Assembly: GCF_905475395.1 (NCBI RefSeq)
Contig: NC_058339.1
Span: forward strand, 8,936,001-9,000,000
DNA: 64,000 bases
From: Chrysoperla carnea
Lineage: Eukaryota > Arthropoda > Insecta > Neuroptera > Chrysopidae
Reading direction: 5' to 3'
Position numbers and translations under genes: made by a program. The notes under the pieces were generated by a model. The model searched no databases, was not told the DNA's origin, and was given only the letters and a program-made list of their open reading frames with translations. Positions 1 to 10,714 of this stretch are shown in pieces. Every line of letters starts with the position of its first letter. Positions within the stretch are counted from its first letter, which is position 1.

Positions 1-1925
1 CATAAAGCTAAACTTCTTATAAAAGTTAAATATAAACGATTCAAATCAATTTCACGGCCATTATCTCCTTTATTTTGTCTGGTAAATTCTATATTCAATA
101 AATAATATTCTTTTGAATTTACTTCCTCCATTACCTTTAACCCTTCTTCGAAATATTTGATACCTCTGTCTTTCATACCCAAAATAATAGAACAACACCC
201 TAATTGGAAATACATAAATGGGGATCTGGGGATATCTTGATCATGACAATATTCATAATCATATATTGTAAATATGGAATTAAAATGTTTATATGCAGGG
301 AATATATCATCTTGAATTCGTTTTTGTAACGATTCTCGATTTAAAGAAAATATATCATGAACCAATTCATTGGACCTGGCATTTCTTGCTGAAATACTAG
401 CATCTAAACTAAGATTTGTTGGTGTTGGAAAAATTAACTCGTCCTCAAGTTGATCTATTTTATAGTAAGCATCATCTAAATCTCGACGGTATTGACCGAT
501 TAAGGATACAATATGGTCCATAATATATTCTTGTTTTTTATTTGTGTGTCCCCGTTGTTCAATTTCTCTTAAATATTTCAGTTCCTCGTCAATTTTTTTC
601 AAAATATCTTTTATTTTACAACGTGTCTTCATTTTCTCTCGGTGTTTATTTTCATCATCAAGTTTCTTTTTTTGAATAAGCTTATTTTGCTCTCGTTCTT
701 TTTTTATTTTCTCTGCAAGATTAATTATTATTTCCTTTACGTTTTGTGATAAACTTTCGGGATAAGATGTTACTTCCTCGTTTAATTTTTTCATATTTCC
801 TTGAGAAGTTTCAGTATATAATTGTTTCTTCAATTCTTGATATTCTAAATTAAGTTTATCTAATGATTCGACAGGATTTTTTAAATCAAAAGCTTTAGCA
901 GCATTTATTATTAAGTTCTTTAATTTATTCAATGATTTAATGAGTTCAGTCGAAGTAGAATTAGTTTTACTAATAACATTATTTCTACTAGGTTTTTGGA
1001 TTTGGGCAGGTTTAAATTTAATGACCTCATTTAACCTTTTCGAATTAACCTTTAATGATTGTATAGTTTTCGAATCGTTATAATTTAATGAGATCGTCTT
1101 TTCTGCGTCAATTTGGATAATTGTTAATAAATCTTGTTTTACATGTAAAATGACCTTTTCCATTTCGTCTTTACTTTCTCCAAACTCGTCTACATGTTTA
1201 TGATGATGAATAAGAATATCCCTTGTGTTATTTAAGTTCTTAAATGCGTTCAATAGTTCTTTATTCGTTTGAATTGTTTCATCTTCAATAATTTCGTGCA
1301 ATAATTCACCCATAATTATAAATATTCTTGCAAAATAGTACACATCATCGTTTTTATTAAAATCTAAATTTTCAAGTGAAGTTAATTCTTCTTTAATTTT
1401 TGTGAAAGCAAGTTTTTGGTATCGTTGACTGGAAATTTTAATAATGTATAATAAATTATGTACTTTAGGATCGAAACATGAATCTGAAACCTCAAATTGC
1501 TTTTCTAATTCGTCATCAGATGAAAAATCATTTTCTTGGCGTAGGATATGTACAACTATTTTTTGTAAATTGGACAAATCACTTATTAAATTTTTATTTT
1601 CACTATCACTAAACGTTGTTTCTTTTTCACTTTCACTTAACGTTGCTAATGCTTGATTAAGTTGATATAATTTTTTAAAATGAATTCCTCCTTCATTAAT
1701 TTCAATTTTGGACTCATTAACTCTTTGAATATATCCATATTTATTCCGTATACAATCACTATCTTTATTATTAAATGATATTCCACCAGCTAATTTGCCA
1801 ATTTCGATTAATATTTTTACTAAATTGGAATTCGATGTGTCTTTTTTAATTTCATTTATAGTCATTAATATTCCCATTAATTTCTGTAGATCGTTTTTTT
1901 TTCGCCTAACTTTAATTTCAACCAT
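1..1925 (-). CDS. Long intron-free ORF with HEPN-like RX4H motif, 3' end outside window
   Basis: Seen: reading leftward from ATG at 1925 there are about 641 codons without a stop, to the window edge; an in-frame TAA just upstream makes this the first ATG. The protein is Lys/Glu/Asn-rich. Around residues 196-246 two predicted helices flank RDILIH (R235 to H240), with an upstream MGELLHEII segment; this spacing resembles the RX4-6H catalytic motif of HEPN RNases such as the DUF86 type. Residues about 440-560 look like coiled coil, and the visible C-terminal part (near SPFMYFQLGCCSIILGMKD) has a TPR-like Gly/Ala pattern. I do not recognise the family. The lack of introns over 1.9 kb and the HEPN/TPR-like make-up suggest possible transfer from a bacterial endosymbiont or an element-borne gene; this is inference. 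No operon or promoter is visible. Confidence 0.6.
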   Translation of the reverse strand, partial: MVEIKVRRKKNDLQKLMGILMTINEIKKDTSNSNLVKILIEIGKLAGGISFNNKDSDCIRNKYGYIQRVNESKIEINEGGIHFKKLYQLNQALATLSESEKETTFSDSENKNLISDLSNLQKIVVHILRQENDFSSDDELEKQFEVSDSCFDPKVHNLLYIIKISSQRYQKLAFTKIKEELTSLENLDFNKNDDVYYFARIFIIMGELLHEIIEDETIQTNKELLNAFKNLNNTRDILIHHHKHVDEFGESKDEMEKVILHVKQDLLTIIQIDAEKTISLNYNDSKTIQSLKVNSKRLNEVIKFKPAQIQKPSRNNVISKTNSTSTELIKSLNKLKNLIINAAKAFDLKNPVESLDKLNLEYQELKKQLYTETSQGNMKKLNEEVTSYPESLSQNVKEIIINLAEKIKKEREQNKLIQKKKLDDENKHREKMKTRCKIKDILKKIDEELKYLREIEQRGHTNKKQEYIMDHIVSLIGQYRRDLDDAYYKIDQLEDELIFPTPTNLSLDASISARNARSNELVHDIFSLNRESLQKRIQDDIFPAYKHFNSIFTIYDYEYCHDQDIPRSPFMYFQLGCCSIILGMKDRGIKYFEEGLKVMEEVNSKEYYLLNIEFTRQNKGDNGREIDLNRLYLTFIRSLAL

Positions 1926-2084
1926 TATCCTGGATTCCAATTAATGGCTATTCTAATGACTTTTTTCAGACAAAAATAAATGTTTTTACTAACAACAATT
2001 TATTAAAGCTAAGTAATAATTATTTTAAAGATAAGATATCTAGTATTTTGTATAATAGATAGGCGCTCCCTATACACAGGGGCG

Positions 2085-2460
2085 TATGTAGTCAGTGCTG
2101 GATTTAGGTTTAGGCACATGAGGCTTGTGCCTATGGGGGGTACAATTTTAGGCAAATTTACTTTTTAATTTGACGCAATGTAAATTTTGTAATAGATAAA
2201 TAGGCTTATGGATTATTATTTTAAAAAGAATGATGAATTGAGAAATTTGGAGAAAAATTTTTGGAACACATTTATGTTCCTCAATGTTTTTTAATATTTG
2301 TAGTTTCAGTGAAATTAATCTCATCCTACATTAAATTAAATTTTAATTTTGATAATTTATCTGAAATTTATACAAATAAGTTGAAAAACCAAGCCCATGA
2401 ACTCGTCAGTAAATATCCGAGCGACTTAAATGAAACATTGGAGAATGAATGAATTTTAAA
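2085..2460 (+). mobile_element. hAT (ZMYM1-like) transposon relic
   Basis: At 2085-2145 there are two stacked sequences typical of hAT ends (CAGGGGCG at about 2087, then CAGTGCTGGATTTAGG at about 2094). A 63-codon ORF follows (2261-2452) whose tail, QAHELVSKYPSDLNETLENE, resembles the segment just before the hAT dimerisation domain of ZMYM1-like transposases (pattern A-x2-L-x3-Y-x2-DLN). Only a short fragment survives and it ends at a stop. The family call rests on a short motif and the terminal sequence. Confidence 0.4.
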
Positions 2461-3256
2461 AAAACAATATTGAACTAATTTTATTATTATTTTAAAATAT
2501 GAATATACAATTTATTATTACATTATTACATTGATTTGGAATATAAAATAATTAATAACTACAAACGGTAAGTGAAATATTTTAAACATTTCATTTATCA
2601 AAATGTCCATTTACGTCATGTCATTATAAGAGAAGTTGAATGTCATAATAAGAGAAGTTAAATAATAATAATAAGAGAATATAAATATTATCGAAGATAA
2701 TAAATGAGAACTCTAGGATATTTCGAAATAAATTTCGATTTTTGCCCCAATTTCCTTTACCATTTGGAGCTGTTTAAGAACAGCAGGAGGGCTTTGACGT
2801 CGACTGACTTTAGATCGGAGAAAATTCATATAGAAATGAAATAATAATTAATCTAAAATATATTTTAGTAAATATTTTTAAAAATTAATCATTCCATTTT
2901 ATTATTAATTATTTATAATAAATGGTAATATTTTTGAATAAAAGAGGACTTGTTATTGGTAGTGACACCCGTTGAAGCTATGAGTTTTTACAATTCGTCT
3001 TACTCGAAACGGAAATTGAACGTTGATCGAAAAGGAAATAGAAATAATATAAACATGAAAAATTGATGACTTTGACATTGAATTGGAAATATCGTACAAG
3101 ACATTTTTGTTTATGTATTTTTATTTTTGGGTTTTTGAGTCATTTGGCACAAATTTGAGTCTAAAAAATTATACTGCCAATAAATTTCCCTTTGGAAAAC
3201 GTTAAAAACTACGGTACTATCAAAACAAATCAAAAATTCATAAACTCATACCGCCA

Positions 3257-3504
3257 CTATATCCCGTCAGCACTCCCAACAGCCGTTCGGTAATCTTTAG
3301 TCTCGTGTTGAGAGATTTTCTCAGGCGTTCTACACATACGTCAAATATTTCGCGTGAATAACTTTAGAACAAAATTCAAAATAATCATATTCATTAATTA
3401 TACTGTAAATTGTTAAGAACGCTTTCAATGAAAATTATAATACAAATAAATCATAAAAAAATTACTTACAACATATGATTAGCGGAAGTGCTGACGGGAT
3501 ATAG
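3257..3504. mobile_element. MITE-like element with 18-bp terminal inverted repeats
   Basis: CTATATCCCGTCAGCACT at 3257-3274 is the exact reverse complement of 3487-3504, bounding a 248-base element with no ORF. I see no clear target-site duplication, so the superfamily is not assigned. It lies about 30 bases past the costa stop codon and so probably within the costa 3' UTR or just beyond it. Confidence 0.65.
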
Positions 3505-3532
3505 AAGTAATAACAGTTATTGAGCTTGACCA

Positions 3533-6500
3533 TTAATTTTTAGTATACTTCTTCGGTTTACCCTGTTGAATAATTAACTTATTCTTTTGTCTAGTGACTT
3601 TTGTTGGCGGTTGAACACTAGAAGGTTGTAATTGTTTTAAATTTTGTGATGGTATTGTTGATTCCGGTTGAATACGTCGTTTCTCTGTATGATATCTTGT
3701 AAGCTCTTGGAAGCGTGCTATAAAACGATTTTTCTCTCGTCCCTCCTCACGATATTTAGCAATAACACGTTCTTCACGATTATTGTGCTTGTATCGTGTC
3801 AACGTTTGATCGATATTTTTATTACTCGAATTTGGAATGTTACATGTGTTTGTAATTTCACGATCATTTTCTAAATACGGTTTATTACGTTCTATGGCTC
3901 TTGCTAACATTTTATCACCTTTACGCTCTGTACTAGAACTTGTACTAGTTTCTTCAGCAAAATGACGTAACATTAAATTGAGTTTATCTTCGTGCTGCCG
4001 TTGTAAAAGTACAATGCGTCGTTCACCTTCCAAACGTACTTGTTGTAATGCATGACTTAATGCTTGTACACGCCAGGTACTTGTTTCACATTCACGTTCT
4101 AATTGTATCACTTGCATTTCTAATTTCTTGCTGCTATCACGTAAATCGATGACTTTTTGAAAATATTTATATAATAATGTACGCATTTCATTTTCAGATA
4201 ATTTCATCAGTCTTTGCATTAACATTTCCTCACCTGTAATCAAGTACGAATTTATTTATTTAACGAATATTTTACAATTATTTGTCATAGTCTTGGGAAT
4301 CAGGTTACTCTAGCGTTAAATGAAATGAAGCAGCGGATTCTTTGGCACGAGAGGCCTTTTTCACCTGAGCCTGTCATTCCCATAGCAAGATGCTCCGTAA
4401 TTTACCGAATCAAGGAATGGCTACGACAAGCGCATCTTGATTATTAGGCATGCGAAAGGCCAAACTGTGTATAACCCGGTATTCGACTAAACTCACCTGA
4501 AACTCACTAGAGCACAGTTGAGAAGGGTGGTGACACTCTTGAAAGGACACTGTCGATTGAACTACTACCTTCATAACATGAGAATCTCCTATCCCACTTG
4601 CAGGGCCTGTATGGACGATGAAACCTCCATACAGGTTTCTTGATCCTGTAGATACCAACAGGGTGCCAAGTTTAGAACGTTTAGGTCCGAAATCTTGGAT
4701 GTATCAATCCTGGAAGTAATCCCGGCGGCGAAAACATGGGCGTTCTGATTAGCGTCTGGCTTTGACAGAATACTATACCTTCATCTGCTTAAAATAGCAT
4801 CTCTTACCCGGGGACGTCTCGCCTTCGGATAACAGGTTGTTCTCGAGGAGGGCACAGAGAACCCTTTGAAGATAGAGATCTATTTGTGATACCCCTCTTA
4901 TATATATTATAGTCTTAGGGAATTAGCAAATTAACTTGATGCTTAACACTAAGCATTTTGGTCTACCCGAAGCACTAGAGTACTAAATTGTATTCGTACT
5001 CACCTTTTTCACGTTCAACGCGTTCAACATCCATCTCTTTTCTTCCACAAATCAATTCATTCTTATATTCAATAGCTGCATCGATGGCTTCAATCGCTTC
5101 TTCACATTCTAATAATTTACGTTCTTCAACATCGGTTAACATTTTCTCTTTTTGTAATTTTCTATCTAAATGACAACGTTGCTCAACTAAACAATCACGT
5201 GTTCGACGTAAATTTCTAATTTCATGTCGTAATGATTCTTTTTCATCAACATCCGCAGCTCGTTCTAAATCATTTGATTTTTCTTTTAATACTTGATCTA
5301 AATGTGATATACGAGCACTAACTTCACGAAGACTACGATGTTCTTCATCTTGTACCTTGTTAGTATTAGTTTGTTGCTCTAATTCAGCGATTTTCTCTTT
5401 ATCCGATATTAATTCTAATTCTAAACATGCTTTTCTCTTTTCCTCTTTACGTAATTGTTTTTGTAAGCGTTCCATTTGTTTTTTTGATGTGTGTAAACTA
5501 TTTTCTAATTCTAATACTTTTCGTGCACTTTCTTCTGGTATCTGTTTAACACTCTCGATATCTTTTAATCGTTTCTCATAAAACATCGCTAAATTTCGAT
5601 ACTTTTCAATTTTGTTACGTATCTCACTTTTTTCATTTGAGTTTTGACAATGTAATAGTTGACTTTCAGCTTGTGCTAGTTCGGTTCGTGCTTTATAATA
5701 TTCTTCTTCTAATTTCGAACGTTTCTTTTGAAATTTTTGCTTAGCACACATCCGTGTCTCACTATTTTTTATCATATCTTGTATTAATTGTTCTTTGATT
5801 TGTATTGTATACTCTAATTCCTCGATTTGTTTTTGTACACCTGTAACAGATTCATACATTCATTCATAGGTTAGGTTAGGTAGGAGTGGATGTCTTGGGG
5901 TGAGACATACTTAGACCAAAGGGTCGCAGTCATATACAATTAAAAATACAATTCAATCTCTTCAGCATTTCAAAAAGTGCATGTTTTCAAAACTGTGAGC
6001 GAAATCTGCATCGCATACGACATGGAATTGAAGAAGGCTCACGCCAAAACAGACTTCAGCGCTCGAATGTACAGACTGATTTTGTTTCTGACACAATTGT
6101 GATTTATTATTGAGTAGGAGATCGCCAAGTTTTAAAGGAGATTTCAATGCGAAAAATTTCCGTACCTTCTAAATCAGCCAATACTTGTCGAATACGATTT
6201 TGTTTTGTTTCAGTATTTAACGATAATGCTTTCATTTTTTGTACAGGATCACCACCACATGTTTTTAATATTTCATTTTCAATTTGTTTTTCTTCTACTT
6301 CAGGGCTACTTCGTATTTCGGCAAACTCTTTCGTTTCAATACTAAATTGACCAATATTATTTTCTGGTATTAATTCATGACCAGGATGTATACTTTTACG
6401 CCGACCTGAAACCAAAATTTATTAATTTAGAATTAAAGCAAATTTGTATAAACTTATAAGTCCATAATCTACAGGGTGGATCATTTTAATCTATCAGTTG

Positions 6501-9239
6501 TAGAGTTTGATGGTAAATAATAAAAGACCTCAAACAGAAACTTAGCTTCAATATCATCCGCTTCAACCAATACTAACCTCGAGCTCCTTGTAAATGAAAA
6601 CTTGGACTACATGATTGTGATTGATTTCCATTATCATTTCCATGATTTTCATCTGTTTTTTTATTAATTTCAATATTTGTATATTTAAAATGTTCATCAA
6701 ATTTAAAATAATTATCATAATTATCATGAATTAATTGATCAGTTTGTATTTTAAATTTTTCAATGAAATCATCAACTTTTTCAATAAAATCAGCTTTTTC
6801 AATAAAATCAATATCAGTTTCAGTTTCTTCATCTGTGTCAATATTTGTTGGTGTTGACATTTCATGATCCGTTTCAGTTTCCTCTTCAATACGACCTAAC
6901 GATCGTCTAGGTTCTGTAACACCAATACTAATTGTTTCCTCGCTACTTAAACATTCTTCGCATTCTTGTTTTAAAAATAACCATTCTGAGATTTGATCTT
7001 TTTCTTGATCGGATAAAACATTATTCGATACAAGTTTATTAAATAAATCTTCGGCATTTGATACTAATTTTAACCTGAAAAAATTTATTAAAAGGTTTGT
7101 GATTTCAGTTTTGTATTTTAATATTTACTACATCACAAACAATCACACTGTGCCCAAAAAAAAAAAAAACGTTATTTGAAATAAAATAGAAAAATTGATT
7201 ATTATTTTTTATTCAACAACCCAAATGGTTTTTAAAAAATTTCCAACAAAATTGGACGATTTTAAGCATAAATTTTAATATTCCTATTGTGAAGTCTCCC
7301 ACCCTTTTTGATTAAAATCGGTTGGCATTAGATTCTTTCGATATTACATACCATTGTGATGCAGCAAATTGCAATCCAAACATATCAGCATTTGTACTCC
7401 GTTCCACGCTGTCTTGTTCATTTGTATAATTTTCATTATAATCGTCTGTGGTCACATTTGAAAAAGAATTGGTTGTGACAAAATTTCGAATATTTTGTAC
7501 GCGTGATATAAATTGTAGCGTGTACAAAGTTTCCTGATAATCTTGTAATAATGATGAAACGCATGCAATCACTAAAGTTTTGGCACGACCACCAAATGAA
7601 TCTTTTAGTAATGTAGTTAAAGTTGATTGATTATACGGAATAAAGGTTTGATAGCCATTACATGCTTCCACCAGTGAAGTCACGATACGATCTAAAGCTA
7701 ATAAACCACTGTCTGTGGGTATAGCTTGAGGTTCACCTAATCTACCTGTAATAAAATTTTTAAAATATGATTAGACCAACCATAAGAGTTATCGACGACA
7801 AACTAAACATTCGTTTCAGTGTTTTTTATTTAGTAATTTCTATTCCTGAAGATTATATCGTGTTAAAATAGTCCCATATTTTTTGCGATAATCTTTACTA
7901 TCCTCTTTTTTGGTAATTTTCGAATATCAAACATTTCAGACAATTATTATACCATGCATATATGTAATATGCAAGAAGGTATACTAAGTTTAGTCCCAAG
8001 TTTGTAACGCTTAAGAATATTAATGCTATGAACAAAATTTTGGTATATGTGTTCATAAAATCACCTAATTAGTTCAATTTCGGTTGTCTGTCCGTCTGTA
8101 ACTCAAAAACGAAAAAAGATAACAAGCTGAAATTTTTACAGCGTAGTCAGGACGTAAAACGTGAGGTCAAGTTCGTCTGTCTGTCGTCTGCCATCACGAT
8201 TACTCAAAAACGAAAAGAGATATCAAGCTGAAATTTTTATAGTGTGCTTAAGACGTAAAAAGTGAGGTCGAGTTCGTAAATGAGCAACATAGGTCAATTG
8301 GGTCTTGGATCTTGTAAACCGTTAGAGATAGAACAAAAGTTTAAATGTAAAAAATGTTCCTTATCAAAAATAAACAACTTTTGTTTGAAACATTTGTTCG
8401 TAAACATCACTGGTTACCTGTGAGGCCGCAAATTAGGCGTAAATTGTATAGCATGTATTATATAGGGATATCAGTTACGTATTTGTGCCATGTATGTATG
8501 TGTAATGTGAGAGTAATCAACACTGTCTATGCATGGTATTTTAACAATTTACTCAGTCAATTGTTTGTTTTCACTTGTTAAGAATTAATTTTCGTTACAT
8601 ACCTACAATATATACTTTTTCTGAACTTGTTAGATCAGCAAAACTTGCTGTGGATATTCGATGTTGAAGTAATCCATCAGTACCAATCCATTGTTGTTCC
8701 AAAGTAATTGTGAATAATGTGTGCGCATGATGTGGTGCTCGATTACTCATTCCCAATTGTAACCATTGGAATGCATCGGTTACAGAACAACATTGAACGT
8801 TGCCAGCTCCAAGTAAATCTTGAATATTTTCACCACATATTTGAGTCCATGCAATAGTTATGTTAAAATTTCGATCTGAATGTAACGCTAAACGACTAAA
8901 TATTTCACGTACAGATCTCGGTACAACACCATATTCACTTTCACTTAACGCACAATGTAATCCAGGTCCAAATAATGTGTATGTTTTGCCAGTACCAGCT
9001 TGGCCAAGTGAAACCACAGACACATCACATCCTTCCAATAATGAATGTAGCAAAGGGAATATGGTAGTATCGAATACTTGATTTTGTGTACAATCATTTG
9101 GTAATGCATAAGTGACGGGAAATGTTTGTTGATTGCCAAAATTAATTTGGTTTACATACGGATTCGATTGTAAACATACTATATCTCTTGCATTATATTC
9201 TGGACGAATTCGTACCGCTATTTGAATTGGTACTTCCAT
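3533..9239 (-). CDS. cos: Costal-2 (kinesin-like protein costa), complete, six exons
   Basis: Costal-2 is the kinesin-like scaffold of the Hedgehog complex, binding Smoothened, Fused and Ci on microtubules. Exons by conserved protein and GT-AG sites: 9239-8603, 7745-7352, 7074-6578, 6405-6166, 5840-5004, 4233-3533; total 3306 nt, 1101 aa (Drosophila about 1200), with all phases closing. The N-terminal motor-like domain (about 1-345) starts MEVPIQIAVRIRP, as in fly Cos2, and holds P-loop GQAGTGKT at 79-86. The switch I region reads NRAPHHAH instead of NxxSSRSH, and switch II is DLTSSE (202-207) instead of DLAGSE. Exon 2 carries TTLLKDSFGGRAKTLVIACV. Exon 3 has the Cos2 stretch EWLFLKQECEECLS, then an acidic repeat of FIEKADFIEKVDDFIEK. 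Exons 4-6 are long coiled coil. The degenerate switches agree with a weak or absent motor ATPase. Repeats occupy introns 1 and 5. Confidence 0.93.
4301..4908. mobile_element. GC-richer retroposed insertion in costa intron 5, flanked by a 14-bp duplication
   Basis: This 608-base block is visibly richer in G and C than the flanking intron. It is bounded by ATAGTCTTGGGAAT (4287-4300) and ATAGTCTTAGGGAAT (4909-4923), a probable target-site duplication differing by one inserted base. A duplication of 14 bases suggests LINE-type retroposition. I cannot identify the source; the 82-codon ORF inside it (4410-4658, minus) matches nothing I recognise. Confidence 0.55.
7947..8579 (+). repeat. Dispersed repeat family A, longest copy (costa intron 1)
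   Basis: A 633-base unit starts TTATACCATG and ends near CAATTGTTTGTTTTCACTTG. The same two ends bound a 219-base internally deleted copy at 43491-43709, which defines the unit. The interior has two tandem blocks around CTGTCTG and GATATCAAGCTGAAATTTTT. Shorter copies lie at 10806-11195, about 18610-18760 and 45290-45490. No coding capacity is seen; it is probably non-autonomous and its class is unknown. Confidence 0.75.
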
Positions 9240-10714
9240 TGAAGTTCAATTTAAATTCAATCCAATTTCATATTGGTATTAATCTTTTTTAAAAAAATCT
9301 ATTCAGATTCAGAAAGTTCAGAAATGTCAATATTTTGAATTCGTGATTTATTTCGAACAATAGTGAAAGAATTACATCTAGAGAATAACTTCTAACTTGA
9401 CCATTAGATGCATTCCATAGAGATAATACAGATAGAGAACGCTAAGTGTCTATTAGCGTGTAATTGGATACTCCTTGTGTCCTCTGTGTTCTTGTAATAA
9501 TTATATGTACATATATACTTATTATACACGAAAATCAGGTAGTTTAGGTCACTGGTAATTTCACTGGCAGTCTTCTCTCCCGCTACGCATATCGCAAGTT
9601 TTGACCCTTGGCTTGCTCTACTCTATTCATAGCACAGTCATATACAGTTGGGCAGCCATCTCGTTAGCCATTTAAAATATATGAAGTAAGAAGAGTTTTT
9701 ATGGACTTTCTTATGCATAAAACAAAGATAACAACACAGTAGTGTTGTATATCATATAGTCAGGCAGGTTTGGTGTGTCTATACTGTCTATGGGGCTTTT
9801 CATTTTAAAATCACGACTCACATTTGTTTCGTACTAAATGATTTATAACCAATGGGATAAAATGCATAACAAATATCTTCTATCTTAGTCCTACTTATTG
9901 CTGTCAGTACGAAAAAATAAATTTTGCACTTGCGCATATGACATGATGAAAAGGTCTGAGAGTGATTAATGATCTTACTTTAGAAGAAATTTTTCTGCCA
10001 ACACTGATCCAAACAGATATTTTTTGGTCGAACAAAGAATAACTAGTTCAGAAGTATTGAAAAAAAAGTTCGAAAAATACATAGTTGGGACTCGCTCACG
10101 CTAACTTATAGCACCCCCTTTAATCGAGAATATTTTGTCTGATTATTTGACAATATCTAAAAATGGCGAACGATCATACTCACATATAAAGAGCTCTAAG
10201 ATATATGAGAATGAGATGAGCCATACAACATCGTAGTTGACAAAAGTCGTCCATCCATACGACTTTGTTAACATTTAGATTACTTATATTACAATTACTT
10301 CTTATGATTAAATCTTATAGAATTTCTAGAACGTTCTAGTAAATTACTGAAATTTGACATTCACATATCGAAGTTCATGAATTATCTATATGACAGAAAC
10401 GAATTATGCCAATATAACCCTTAATATATTATTTTTATTAGGTACCGAATGGGGTATTCAATGAAGTAAATACACAAAAGAAAATAAACTGAATTAACCA
10501 AGGTAATTTGTAAACATGAATTTTTGATCAAATAATTAAAGGAAATATCCAATTACCGTATAATTACCTACCCATTTTATATTGTTGAATTTAAATCAGA
10601 ATAACAAAATTAATCTTTAATAACCTATTTGCTTGGTTTAAATTTTAAATGTATAACAAAGCTAATATCAGATACCGTATTGTTATCTGTTTTAGTATAT
10701 TTATCTTCAAAACG
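9240..10714. other. Shared upstream region of costa and Pcmt
   Basis: The two genes are divergent with about 1.47 kb between start codons, so both promoters should lie here. I cannot place a TATA box or initiator with confidence. Nothing coding is seen; the sequence is AT-rich with small patches of repeat-like sequence near 9540-9700. Confidence 0.5.

Larger units (their letters stand above)
1926..3532. other. Intergenic stretch with hAT-like relics and one MITE
   Basis: No host gene is apparent between the left-edge ORF and the 3' end of costa. It contains a hAT/ZMYM1-like fragment (about 2085-2470) and an inverted-repeat element (3257-3504), listed separately. The remainder is AT-rich with nothing I can assign. 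Confidence 0.6.

Noticed and set aside
8860-9139. Two ORFs overlapping costa exon 1
   Set aside because: Other-frame shadows of the Cos2 motor domain.
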